Part shown: piece by piece, positions 35,243 through 44,926 of the stretch | Layout of the letters: every line of letters starts with the position of its first letter | Numbering within the stretch: the first letter of the stretch is position 1 | Notes under the pieces: generated by a model | What the model was told of the DNA's origin: nothing | What the model saw: only the letters and a program-made list of their open reading frames with translations | Database searches by the model: none | Program-made: the position numbers and the translations under genes | NCBI GenBank assembly: GCA_033725935.1 | Contig: MU867126.1 | Location: 121,712 to 185,711, forward strand | DNA length: 64,000 nucleotides | Source of the DNA: Cladorrhinum sp. PSN259 | Lineage: Eukaryota > Ascomycota > Sordariomycetes > Sordariales > Podosporaceae | Direction of reading: 5' to 3'

Positions 35243-36448
35243 ATGCCACCCTTCCGCGCCGAACACATGGGCTCGCTCCTGCGTCCTCAGGAGCTCCTCG
35301 ACGTCCGCGAGGCCATCCGCGAGAAAGGACTCAGCGAGGAAGAAGCCAACTACGCAGCAATCGAGGAGAAAGCAGTCGGCCACGTGGTCAAGCTCCAACA
35401 GGACCTCGGCCTCAAGGCAGTCACGAGCGGCGAGTACAACCGCACCCGCTTCTGGGGACTCATGTGGGACGAATTCGAGGGCACCATCAGGCTCCAGGAC
35501 GCCGAAGCTTCCATGTTCCGCCTTTACCACCCTGACGTTGTCAGTCTGATCGAGCAGGACCGCAAGGTCATGCCTGGCGATTCCGTCATTGCCGGCTCCA
35601 AGCTTTCTCACAGCCCCAAGAAGTCTGTGTCGAATTTGCACGAGCTTCGCTTGGTGCAAAAGTTTGTTCCGGAGAGCGAGTGGGGGAACATCAAGCTTAC
35701 CATGATCACGCCCGCCTGGTTTCACATGAGGTACAAGCAGGGGAGGGCGTACACTAAGGAGGCGTACGGCAGTGATGCGGAGTACTTCAAGGACGTGGCC
35801 AAGGTTTATCAGGATGAGCTCGCCCAGCTTTACAAGGCCGGACTCAGGAACGTCCAGTTTGACGATCCGGGCCTGGCCTATTTCTGCTCCGACAAGTTCC
35901 GCCAGGGCTGGGAGGAGGACAAGGACAACATTGGAACCGTGGATGACTTGTTGGATGCTTACATTGGTCTTTACAATGATTCGATCAGCAAGCTGCCGTC
36001 TGATTTCCACACCGGCGTCCATCTCTGCAGGGGCAATTTCATTGGCGGGAGACACTTTGCCGAGGGCGCGTACGACATCATTGCGCAGAAGCTGTTTACG
36101 GACTTGAAGGTCAATACTTTTTATCTCGAGTATGATACTCAACGGGCTGGTGGTTTTGAGCCGCTCAAGTACCTGCCCAAGGATAAGCACGTGGTTATTG
36201 GCGCGATTAGCACCAAGCTTAGGGAGTTGGAGGATAAGGAGGAGGTGAAGGCTAGGATATACAAGGCTGCTGATTTTGTGGCCGAGGGAAGCGGGCAGAC
36301 GCGGGAGGAGGCGCTCAAGAGGATTGCGATCAGTCCGCAGTGCGGGTTCAGCACGCACGAGAGCGGGTATCCGCTGACTGAGGAGGATGAGAAAAAGAAG
36401 TTGGCACTTGTGAGGCAGATTGCTGATGAGATTTGGGGGGAGCCATGA
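35243..36448 (+). CDS. MetE-like cobalamin-independent methyltransferase (short, single-domain form)
   Basis: A zinc-dependent thiol methyltransferase related to the catalytic C-terminal half of methionine synthase MetE. It is 401 residues, against about 765 for full MetE, like bacterial YxjG/YxjH-type proteins. The zinc ligands are all present: His260 and Cys262 in VHLCRGN, Glu296 in YLEYD, and Cys367 in ISPQCGFST. RAEHMGSLLRP at the N-terminus and the segment QFDDPGLAYF fit the UROD/MetE TIM-barrel fold. No N-terminal folate-binding half is present, so the methyl donor is uncertain. A role in methionine or S-methyl recycling is inferred. G+C and codon choice are strongly biased, as expected of an expressed gene. 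A long open frame on the opposite strand mirrors this bias and is not a gene. Confidence 0.92.
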   Translation: MPPFRAEHMGSLLRPQELLDVREAIREKGLSEEEANYAAIEEKAVGHVVKLQQDLGLKAVTSGEYNRTRFWGLMWDEFEGTIRLQDAEASMFRLYHPDVVSLIEQDRKVMPGDSVIAGSKLSHSPKKSVSNLHELRLVQKFVPESEWGNIKLTMITPAWFHMRYKQGRAYTKEAYGSDAEYFKDVAKVYQDELAQLYKAGLRNVQFDDPGLAYFCSDKFRQGWEEDKDNIGTVDDLLDAYIGLYNDSISKLPSDFHTGVHLCRGNFIGGRHFAEGAYDIIAQKLFTDLKVNTFYLEYDTQRAGGFEPLKYLPKDKHVVIGAISTKLRELEDKEEVKARIYKAADFVAEGSGQTREEALKRIAISPQCGFSTHESGYPLTEEDEKKKLALVRQIADEIWGEP

Positions 36449-36852
36449 GTTGTCTCTTCCTTCCTCGAGTGGCTGGGTTCTTTTTTTCAACATTTTGGCG
36501 GGCGTGGAATTGTCATTGCATGGGTCAGGTACGGAAGGTAAAACATGGAATGATGGGATGGGATGGGGAGCATCGACTGGATATCAACTTCCAGCAGAGA
36601 CTGAAAACAAAAGGCAGGGGCAGCCACACAGCAATGCAAAAATCATTTTTTTCTCTTTTTGAGTACCTAGGTACTTGCCGAATCGAGTGCCTGCTATTAT
36701 TGGATCCCGTCAAGCATGGAAAGAATGAACCGAGTTCAATGTTTTACCAGGTCTCGACCTCTTCTGGAATTCTTCCATCTTTCTTCTTCCAACTTCCATT
36801 TTTTCAACATTAAACTTTCTTTGAAATACATTATTCACTTTCAAACAGTATT

Positions 36853-36889
<37 letters not shown>

Positions 36890-36925
36890 CGATAACCGGT
36901 ATTTTAACTCTTCCTTCTCAACAGA
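36449..36925. other. Intergenic region with (AC)n tract
   Basis: Short gap between the MetE-like gene and the MYND gene, holding an (AC)n microsatellite at 36855-36885. The start of the accessory block lies here. Confidence 0.6.
36855..36885. repeat. (AC)n microsatellite, about 15 units
   Basis: Perfect AC dinucleotides 40 bp before the MYND gene start. Confidence 0.95.
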
Positions 36926-38352
36926 ATGTCTGAGATGGGGTCTCCGTGGATGAATACATCCACTGGTGACGGCGAGGAGGAACGCGCCCAGGCGGGGACC
37001 CCCGAGACGTTGGGGCATTCGCCGATCGTGATATCCGACAGTGACGACAACGATCCTGCGGTCGACTTACAGACTTCGGGGCATTCGCCAATCGTGATAT
37101 CCGACGTGACGACAACCAGCCTGCGGCCAACTTGCAGACTTCCGGGCCTTCGCCGATTGTGATATCCGACAGTGATGACAACGAACCTGTGGCCAACTTA
37201 CAGACTTTGGGATCTTTGCCCATTGTGATATCCGACAGTGACGACAACGAACCTGCTGCGGCCACTTCGAGTTTCATAAACATGGATCCAGATATCGCTA
37301 TACCCAGAATCAAGGCTACCTCTTTACCTGTACCGCCCGGAGAGACGGATGACGAGCACTACCCGGTTCTTTGCCAATATTGTAAAAAAGAGTGGACGAT
37401 CAAGTTCTGTGCATGTTGCTTATCGGCGCCTTACTGCAGCGTGACCTGCGCAAGGCGCGACTCCTTGGAATATGATCACCTGTTTATCTGCCAGGGATTC
37501 AAGAGCCACGCAGTACTTGACGCCATACCTAGCCCAATCAACTCGGAGGACGAGCTCAGTGACGCGGATGTGGACGATAGCGGGTTCGCCAGCGGGTCGC
37601 TAAGCAGCCCAGGTCCCAGCAAACAAACTACCAGAACGTTCAGCAACAAGCGTGCGCCCGACAGTGTTCTGGCCTTTCTGTTTGACACGGACCTGACGGA
37701 ACCTGAATCCGCTCAGGTGTCGCTCTACTGGGTGTCACTCGACGACAGCGCCGAGGAGCTCTCTCTGGAAAGCTTGTCGGGGTTGAGATTGTCGGGCGCC
37801 AGAAAAGTCGCCCGAGTGACTGAAGAGTACGGCGCCCCTCAACACAGATGGCACCAAGGCTTCCCGGAAGGCCACCCGTACTACATGGACTACTACATCA
37901 CAAGGCCCGATCTTCAGCGCAACAAGGAACTTTGTGAGGAATTTAGACCAAAACTGGTGTCTTCGGCGGACGACTTGGGCGACGTTTTTGCCAAGAAGCT
38001 GCTTAGCCCCAACCGATCCATTGAATACTTCTCTCGCCATACCTCTCACCCGGTTTGGAGGGGCCCCGTCTTGTGTCTTGCGGTGAGCAACGTCCACGAA
38101 CTGGAGGAGAAGGGGAGGTACGGGCATGTCCAGCCGCGAAACTTTCAGGATGCCATCGAGTTTTTTCGCAAAGGGCCGGGGGAAGAAATTGATGATGTTG
38201 AATTCTCGGATCGGGGCAGTTCACCGAAGCAGCACGGCAGACCTGAAGCTCCTCCATCGCGCGAGGGCGGCCGGCCCGACTTGGTTTCACACCTTCTAGA
38301 GCAGGTGAAGGATGAGGATTGGCCGAAACCGACCGTATTGCCGACTTGTTAG
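36926..38352 (+). CDS. MYND-finger protein with tandem SUMO-interacting-type motifs; one-base frameshift
   Basis: The N-terminus carries four 22-residue repeats, each with the core PIVISDSDDN. A hydrophobic I-V-I core followed by Ser and acidic residues is the classic SUMO-interacting motif shape. After them comes a MYND-type zinc finger (CQYCKKEW, CACCLSAPYCSVTCAR, HLFIC) at about 37375-37485, then a disordered stretch and a roughly 170-residue C-terminal domain (DSVLAFLFDTDLTEPESAQ, HRWHQGFPEGHPYYMDYYI) of unknown type. In repeat 2 one base is missing after 37105: ATATCCGAC-GTGACGAC, where the other repeats read GACAGTGA. So the ATG at 36926 is not in frame with the rest; the downstream frame alone has its first ATG near 37282. 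This may be a real mutation or an assembly error. A SUMO-reader role is inference. Confidence 0.78.
37007..37269 (+). repeat. Four tandem 66-bp repeats coding SUMO-interacting-type motifs
   Basis: Units begin at 37007, 37073, 37138 and 37204. Three are 66 bp and the second is 65 bp, lacking one A. They vary at third positions and in the linker, so they are not brand-new copies, while the ISDSDDN core is kept. Confidence 0.92.
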
Positions 38353-38555
38353 TATAATCGGTTCGAGTACCTTGGCAGTGTTGTATCCAAGCGGTCTAAT
38401 CCGCCCGGGCGTTTTGGGCTGGATTGGTGGTCCAACAGCAGTGCTTTGCTCGCACAGGCCAATGACTTTGATGGTGGTGAAGAGAGAGGTAAAGAGAAGG
38501 CGAAGAGGGAGGCGAAGAGGGAGGCGAAGAGGGAACTGGGGAGGAATCTGAAGAG

Positions 38556-39038
38556 ATGACTGAGGAGGGAGCTGAGGACGTATCTGAAGGCACACAGTTG
38601 AATAATTGGCTCAAGGAATCTAATAAATGGTTGAAAAAGGATGTTGCTAAGGATAATAAGAAGGAAAGGATGGAAAAAGAAGCAAGGATGAAAGAGGGGG
38701 CTGAAGAGGAGGCTGAAGAGAAAGTTGAAGAGAGAGTTGAGAAGAGAGCTCAAAGGAGTGTTGAAGAGGAAGTTGAAGAGAGAGTTAAGAAGAGAGCTCG
38801 AAGGAGTATTGAAGAGGTTGAGCATGAATATGAGGCAGATGAAGAGCGGGATGAAGAGGGAGATGAAGGGGAAGTTGAGCAGGGTTATGACGGGGGAGAT
38901 GAAAAGGGAGATGAAAAGCGAGATGAAAAGCGAGATGAAAAAAGAGATGAAGAGGGTGTTGAAGACGTAGATTATGACGCAGATGAAGAGCGGAATTCAG
39001 AGAGAAGTGGAGGGGACAGTGACAGTGGTATTGAATAG
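38556..39038 (+). CDS. Highly charged low-complexity ORF, possible 3' exon of the MYND gene
   Basis: A 160-codon frame made almost entirely of Glu, Lys, Arg and Asp, with internal repeats (VEERVEKRAQRSVEE, VEERVKKRARRSIEE, then several GDEKRDEKRDE units). It would form a long charged helix or coiled coil. It ends with GGDSDSGIE. The frame is already open from 38493, where GEEGGEEG repeats precede the ATG. It may be a separate gene or a final exon of the MYND gene ending at 38352; no strong donor/acceptor pair in matching phase was found. Purine-rich simple repeats can create such frames by chance, so confidence is low. Confidence 0.3.
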   Translation: MTEEGAEDVSEGTQLNNWLKESNKWLKKDVAKDNKKERMEKEARMKEGAEEEAEEKVEERVEKRAQRSVEEEVEERVKKRARRSIEEVEHEYEADEERDEEGDEGEVEQGYDGGDEKGDEKRDEKRDEKRDEEGVEDVDYDADEERNSERSGGDSDSGIE

Positions 39039-39790
39039 GCTGTTGATCTTAGTGGGAGGGTTCAATTGTTGCCAGCGTTATTGTAGGATTAGTCTTTGGT
39101 TGGTTAGTACTCAGCGAGTATATGATTGAAGCGAACTTCATGTTCTTCTACTGGTCGTTTAAAATCAATCTGGCGATCTGGTTGGTTACCTCGTGCATTC
39201 GCATATGCCTTGTATGTTGTTTGATCTGATGTATGAATCGGCCTAGTAAAGGGCTTGCCCCAAGTATACATACCGCCTACCTGCCCACTCACCTACCTGA
39301 TCATTCACCTACCTGCCAAGTCATTGTCGAGCGTATGTATCGAGGCCCTGGGGAGGTTTGGGGGCCTCTGGGGTTTGCCCCCGTACAGTTTTCGCTTCAT
39401 TTCTCTCCGCGTGCGCAGCAAGAATGAGCGCGGAGCGGGTATTATATTTCTTTGATGTTTACCTATGTGTCCTACTAGGTGTAGCTTGATTTGCTTTAGT
39501 TTTTTTGTGAATAGGTTTTCCCTTTTTTTCCAAAAAAAAAAAAAAAAAGGGAAAAAGGAACTGATCGATAGATACTATTCCCCTGTTTTTAGAATGAAAA
39601 CGAGAAAAGCTTACATATAACATTGCTTAGTACCTACTATATCCTGAGTCCCTTATAATAAACATATGAAAGAAACACAAAACCTAATTTTATATAAAGG
39701 GGGTTTTGAATGATTCAGTATTTGCATCCCTAGAATAATCCTCCCTTATCTTAAGGGGGAATGATGGATAATAATAATAAAAAAAAGAAG
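39039..39790. other. Intergenic region before 5S copy 2
   Basis: AT-rich, with a CCTACCTG repeat at 39280-39320 and an A18 run at 39532-39549. No gene is seen. Confidence 0.55.
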
Positions 39791-39799
39791 AAAAAAAAA
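39791..39799 (-). terminator. RNA polymerase III terminator of the second 5S gene
   Basis: On the - strand, nine T follow the 5S 3' end after GTG. Confidence 0.9.
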
Positions 39800-39801
39800 C
39801 A

Positions 39802-39920
39802 CATACAACACCAGGGATTCCTCAGTGGTCACCCACCTGGGTACTAGTCTGGCCCTCTTCAAGCTTATCTAAGGCAGAGCGGACGGGATGCCGAGTTCTC
39901 TTGAGGGTATGGTCGTATGT
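39802..39920 (-). rRNA. 5S ribosomal RNA, copy 2
   Basis: Same 119-nt sequence as copy 1 apart from one base (A at 39872 for G at 10578, in the loop-side of the GCTTATCTA segment). Both copies are on the - strand, 29.3 kb apart. The first few upstream bases (GATTGT) are also shared; further flanks are unrelated, which argues against a recent segmental duplication. Confidence 0.96.
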
Positions 39921-39947
39921 GATTGTTTTCTGTCTGCAAAAGAGATT

Positions 39948-39953
39948 GTATAC
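39948..39953 (-). promoter_or_regulatory. TATA element of 5S copy 2
   Basis: TATACA on the - strand at 28-33 bases upstream of the 5S start, the expected position for Sordariomycete 5S promoters. Confidence 0.65.
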
Positions 39954-40193
39954 CAAGTTTTCTGTCGCTGATTGACATTTTGTCTTGGAAGTTGACTGGG
40001 GTCTCTCCCGAGGTAAGATTTTGATTGATCGATCTGTTGGATTCGTCGCAAAGATCGAGGATGTCACGAAAATAAACCCAGTTAGCTGTAAAGCTAAGCA
40101 ATTGGCCGCCACCATCAAGTAAAATCGTAAGAGGAAAAATAATGAGGTTGCTAATGGACCGTGACGATCATTCTCTCCTGTCCCTTCTTCCAT

Positions 40194-41889
40194 TTATTGC
40201 TGATACGACAAACTATCAACCGGGATCACGGCCCGCCCTAGTTTCTGACACTGGACAAGACCGCAGTCATCCGTCCCCTTGCCGAGGCACTCCGGGTGGT
40301 CGGTGCAGTTCATTGGCAAGGTGGCGCTTCCCGTGGCTTTGAATGTGATCCTGTTATGACACAACGTCAGCAACCACAGTTTGACGGAAAAGGGAGGAAA
40401 TAGGAACAGAGAAAAATACTTACGGGTGCGAGGCATCCAAGTCGCGACACGACCAAGTCGTCGTGATGGCAATCCTGTAACTCTTGACGTCGTACTGATA
40501 CGTCACATTGATGCCTTTTATGTACTCGTCCTCGGGCTTCATCCTCCACGGCCACGGATAGCAAGCGTTCACGTCAGTATTCGTCAAGACCCTCCAGCCG
40601 TCGCAGTTGTAATTTATGGTCTCTGTCGCCTGGGCTACATAGAGTTCGAACCCCCAGTACGAGGACTTGTAATCCGGCGGCTGGTTGGTGTAGATGGAAG
40701 AGTCGAGCCTGTATGAGAAATCATGCAGCGTCCAGCCGGGAAAGTGGAACGAGGAAGCAGTGCAGCTCGGCGTGTCTAATCTGGAGTGGCTCAGCGCGTT
40801 AGCGGCAAGGTCAGTCTGGGTAGTGTTGTTGCTTGCGACTGTGAATTCCGGAGCAGTGCATGTCATCGACATCCGTGCAGTCATGAGTGAGCCTGTGCCT
40901 GTTCGCACGCAGTCCAGGGGCATTTCTGCTGTTCCGATTCCCTGAAACATGACCGGCGCAACTGAGGGGCGTGTCTCTCCCGGGTTTCCGTTCTTCTCAC
41001 AGAACCAGACTTGATCGACCGAGAACGTTTTGTCAAGTTGATTGAAGAGGACCCGCGTCACGATTTTATATTCGGCCCGCTCGCGTGACGGATCCCTCGG
41101 GGTACGATCGCAGTCAGCCCACTTGAGGCCTATAGTCGAGTTTGCTAGAAAGTACCCAAGGTCGGCATCGGTGATGGAGCATGTCACGGTATAATTGTTT
41201 GCCGGATTCGTGAGGTTAAATCCCATGTATCCGGTGTAAAATGGAATAGATCCAAAGGTAATGATCCCTTGGTATGACGCGTCGTAACGAAAGTTGCTTA
41301 CGGTCCAGGAGCTCTTCGGGGACGCCGCTAAACATCCTGGCGTATCCATGTTCGACGGCTTGCTAGTTGGAGGAGAGAAGTCAATTCGCACCGGGGAGAG
41401 AAGGGATCCGAATACCGTTCCGGGTCCCGACTTTTGACATATCATGTTGATGTCAGAGCCGGAAGGGCTGCAATCTCGTGCAACCGTTACGTTTGCGACT
41501 GCGTTGAACGTGATGCTGCGATTTGGGCTGACGTCGCTGCAGTTCCATGTCTGGTCAAGGTGCAGTTTGATGTTGTTGTCCGGTTCAACCGACCAGCGAA
41601 AGGATGTCTTGATATCATCCCTGTCAGGCAAGGCCGCCGACTCGCAGGTGTTTCTTTCTGTTACGCTAGAGCATCGTGTAGTATAGCCCGTGGCGTTGCT
41701 CTGCAAGAGAAAGCTCAGGCCATTGGGAGAATCCGAGGTGCCCAACTTGAAGTCCGAGATCTGCCAGGACGGGTTGCGGAGGGAAAGATCTGTACAGCGA
41801 TCAGTGGACAAATCGGCCGCCCTGGTGATGCTCAGCAGGAAGAATGCGAGGAGAAGGGTAAGAGGACAAGTACGACTGGCGGGAGCCAT
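40194..41889 (-). CDS. Secreted protein with three tandem Cys-containing modules
   Basis: An extracellular fungal protein of unknown function, 540 residues. Exons 41889-40424 and 40350-40194 flank a 73-nt intron (GTAAGT donor, ATAACAG acceptor). The start chosen is the ATG before a clear signal peptide (CPLTLLLAFFLLSITRA); the frame extends 69 codons upstream, but that part has no such signal. Three copies of about 170 residues follow. Each opens with a Cys and W-x-[IVL]-x-[DN]-F (SWQISDF, SWTVSNF, GWTLHDF). Each then has a middle Cys, a Q/T-x-W-x-C motif (DQTWNC, DQVWFC, TTTWSC) and a closing hydrophobic stretch before LxC (NVTVARDC, TAEMPLDC, SATLPMNC). The copies are well diverged. Single-module relatives are common small secreted proteins in ascomycetes. 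There is no GPI or membrane tail. Confidence 0.82.
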
Positions 41890-42233
41890 TGCGACTGAGT
41901 TTTGGGAATACTTGTCCGGTTCCCTTACTGTGGCGGGGAGCTGTCTTTTACCTACATTGTTAAGCAGCTGCCCGCGTTTATACTCCGTAGGAACAGATTT
42001 AATCTCCGGGTAATGTCGAGCCAAATGGAAAATCCTACCTCTAAATTTGAACGCCCGGCAACAGCAGTTCAACAATATGGGGATTTGGTTGTCCAACTCA
42101 ACATGGAAAACGATTCGAAACTAACACAGAGCGAGGTTCCAGAGTTGCCTTGAGTTCCCGCCTAGCTGGTAGCACGTTGTCCTATCCATCCACTCCATGG
42201 TTGGCCTCCTGACTGAGCCCTGAAGGCTGTCGG
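41890..42233. other. Short gap between two - strand genes
   Basis: Promoter of the three-module gene and 3' flank of the next gene. Nothing else is seen. Confidence 0.5.
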
Positions 42234-42822
42234 CTACATAGGCTGTGCTCCGATCTTGCTCTGAATCACATGCAGCTCATAAGAGTGTTTGACCACTCTC
42301 CTACTACATAGTCAGCATTGCTATCACGCCAGAGACACCGGAAAAGGTAGGTACTGACCTTTGAACAAACGTTAGCTGCGCTGCGGTCAGATGTTGGGAG
42401 CAGCTCTGCAGATTGGCAAATCCTGCAGCCGTCTCTTTCTCCATATACCACCACTTGATGTGAGTTCGACGGTACGTGGGTTCTCTAAAATGAAAGGACA
42501 TGTATCCGCTCAGAAATATGGCAGCATCACGGTATGCATCCACCGCCGGTTTAATAACATTTCTTAGGTCATCATAATCCTGGTCTGCGACCTTTTCGAG
42601 ATCATGTATCGATTCGTACAGCCGATCGAGATGCGAACATGTCTGTTCGAGCTGTTTGTTCTTGGCTTCAATCTCCTTTTCTGCGTTGCTGGTGGCAGCC
42701 AGGAGTGTCGCGAAAGTGAAAAAGACTCCGAGGGCGAAAGTCAGGAGGCCTGCGAGGTTGCCCGCCCAGGATAGAGGGCTGTCCCCGCCCTCAGGGCAGG
42801 CTCCAACTGTTGTGTTGTCCAT
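42234..42822 (-). CDS. Small membrane protein with helical cytoplasmic part
   Basis: An uncharacterised fungal protein of 176 residues. Exons 42822-42359 and 42300-42234 join across a 58-nt intron (GTCAGT donor, GCTGAC branch). The acceptor reads TAGTAG, so splicing three bases earlier would add one Ser. Without splicing the frame ends soon after the donor. A single hydrophobic segment near residues 17-43 (LSWAGNLAGLLTFALGVFF) is followed by a charged coiled-coil-like helix (NAEKEIEAKNKQLEQTCSHL) and a second helical part ending RRVVKHSYELHVIQSK. Such one-TM proteins are frequent near HET/NLR-type accessory genes in ascomycetes, but no function is established. Confidence 0.75.
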
Positions 42823-43024
42823 GAGGATTCAGAAAGAGATAAGGTCAGGTTGCGGGCTTGAGAGAGTTTGTTGGAAACGGACGGATCATGTCGCATGGAC
42901 CGCTGACGAGGGAATTGGTGGCCAATAAGGCTTGCCCGAAACGTAGGCCAAATAAAAATTGTTCCGACTGGTCAATCCTCAGGCTGCAGTCCGTGTGTAC
43001 CCTTATCGACTTCCCCGCTTTTCT

Positions 43025-44515
43025 ATGAACAGTGAGCACCAGACCCCGGGCCAGCCTTGCGTGTTGCACGCTACCTCCCACGAGTTCAAGATTGACAACT
43101 TCGACGACGTGATTGCCAATTCTAGGATCCTACCTGCATGTCGGTATGGCGTCCAAAGCCTATCCAGCTTCCCAAGTCGGGATAAAAGGGCACGTAGGTA
43201 TATCATTTCACCGAACAGGCCGCGTCGACGACGCCGCCTTCGAAAGTATTCAGAAGACTCACTTGCCTAATCATGGTGAAAACACCGCATACACGCTCAT
43301 GCCTGTCGCGAAAGATGATCTCGAGAGTGGGGATTTCTATCATCTCTACACCAAAGGTGAGCTTCGTCTCTATCACTTATTGGACTCAAAAAGGCCACTA
43401 AAAAATCTCGAATCAGCCGGGGAAGCAATGGCTATACGTGCCAAATTTCTGGAATCTGAGGGGCATAACCCAACAACATTCTGGCAACGTGCTTTCAAGC
43501 TCGAAATCGAGGTGCCCGGGGTCAATGTAGCTTCGCCCAACCTGAACCCGTCGCGAGAGCCTACACCTTTGGATAATCACTTTATAGTCTGCAACGAAGC
43601 AGTGTTGCGGACAGTGTGGGTCGACGGCCACACCGTGGGTATTGATAAAGAAGATTCCATATCCCGTCTAGTACGCCAGTTTGTGCTTATCAGAGCGGGA
43701 ACAGTGTGGGCATTGAACCCTTATTACCAAGAATTTAGAATCAGTCACGATTGACACAAATCAATAGCCATGCCGTGTTCAAGCAGCTGGGTGCTCCAGA
43801 CGCCTCTCCAGACTTCAAAATCCGCATCACACAGGGTTCCAAAAGGGTATATGTAAGTTACATGTGTTTGACACCCATCAAGACTCCGAGTCGTGGTCCA
43901 GATACTATGAGCTTGGGTTGACGCAACTACTACAAGCCAACCGACACCTTCCATTACCATGCAGGTCTCAGGTTAGGGGGTGAACTTGAAGGCTTCCCCA
44001 GCATGGACAGATGCCTGGATATGGCTCCGGGGGGGCTTATCAAGCAGAAAGCGGAAAAACCCAGGGGGCAGTACGACTGGGACTCGACTTCAGCGATTGA
44101 AATAACAGTCAGAATCCGGCCGTGGTCTCTCAAGGATCCCAAATTACCCGAGCTGCCGCCCAAGCCTAAAGCCATTGGGAAAGCCGTTGGTTGGAACCGA
44201 GGGACTGACAGTTCCCTCCGGTCAATTCCTGACAATGACGCCATCAGCCCCAGTCCTATACCTTTTCTTGATCCCCAAGACCAGGAGGTAACAGAGGAGC
44301 CAGACCCTCCTGGAGTCAGCCAGAACCACCGCAGGACAGGACGGCTTAGTGCAATTTTCAGAGGCTTTGGCCGGAGGACGACAAAACGATCAGGATCAGC
44401 AAGGACGGCGAACGCAGAAGCGGATCATCACAATTCTGGTAAGGAATTACGGGAGAGTAAACACGAGATATTTGGCTGGCGCTTCACCAAGCGAGCGGAG
44501 GAAGGGAGGAGGTAG
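43025..44515 (+). pseudogene. Frame-disrupted copy of an uncharacterised fungal protein family
   Basis: Coding-like sequence changes frame twice. Segment 1 (from ATG 43025) reads to about 43140 (EFKIDNFDDVIANSRILPAC). Segment 2, one base shifted, runs about 43140-43751 (SKAYPASQVG, HVGISFHRTGRVDD, EAMAIRAKFL, VRQFVLIRAGT). Segment 3 returns to the first frame (INSHAVFKQLGAPDASPDFK) up to 43852. A GTAAGT intron (43853-43936) then joins to 43937-44515 (PTDTFHYHAGLRLGGELEG), ending in a basic tail. The order GISF-RT, EAM-I-F and VRQFV matches what I remember of a widespread fungal family of unknown role. No single pair of introns explains both frame changes, so decay by small indels is preferred; sequencing error is possible. 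The longest intact piece is 43113-43754. Confidence 0.5.
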
Positions 44516-44926
44516 AAGGATTTCAGGTCGAGTGCCTGATTCTCTGCGGATCAAAAGCCAGATTGGAAAGCTGCCACCGTAGTACAAGACGGTTTCGGGT
44601 TTGAGGAAGTGCTGGCGTGAGTGAGACAGAGGCATGATTCCAGTTGGGTTGACAGGCTCGGACAAACAACCTTGGTATTTCTTCCATATACTTTATTTTG
44701 TGTGTCTTTCCAATCATCAATCTCGTATTCTTCCACTCTCTTCCTTATGTATCTGTCGTCCCGACGGAAACCAACTTTTGCAGTGAGACTTTTGAGCCCA
44801 CAGTGCGGATTTCATACTTTGCGGCCCAATGCGCCCCCCCATTCAACCAGCACCGTCTTGGCATCTGCGCCAAACGACGACAAGCAAAAATTGGGCAGGC
44901 TCATACCCCTCACTTTCAGGACAACA
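44516..44926. other. Gap upstream of the C2HC-finger gene
   Basis: Promoter and 5' UTR of the next gene. The reading frame of that gene is open back to 44621, but the extension looks non-protein-like. Confidence 0.5.

Noticed and set aside
35207..36493. Long open frame on the - strand opposite the MetE-like gene (428 codons)
   Set aside because: It mirrors the biased codon use of the + strand gene, has no family match I can see, and the + strand gene has all catalytic zinc ligands.
37106..37137. A 32-nt GT...AG segment that would restore the MYND gene frame as an intron
   Set aside because: Too short for a fungal intron, no branch site, and it would delete a conserved repeat part; a one-base deletion is simpler.
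38341..38400. tRNA-like signals (TTAGTATAATCGGTTCGAGT)
   Set aside because: A-box and B-box-like words are present, but no acceptor stem or correctly spaced T-arm can be folded.
40640..40660. GTTCGAAC B-box-like word
   Set aside because: It lies within the coding exon of the three-module secreted protein and has no cloverleaf around it.
44621..44926. N-terminal extension of the NLR-like protein to 44621
   Set aside because: The extension begins with TTG-type context, is of mixed low-quality composition, and a good ATG occurs at 44927.
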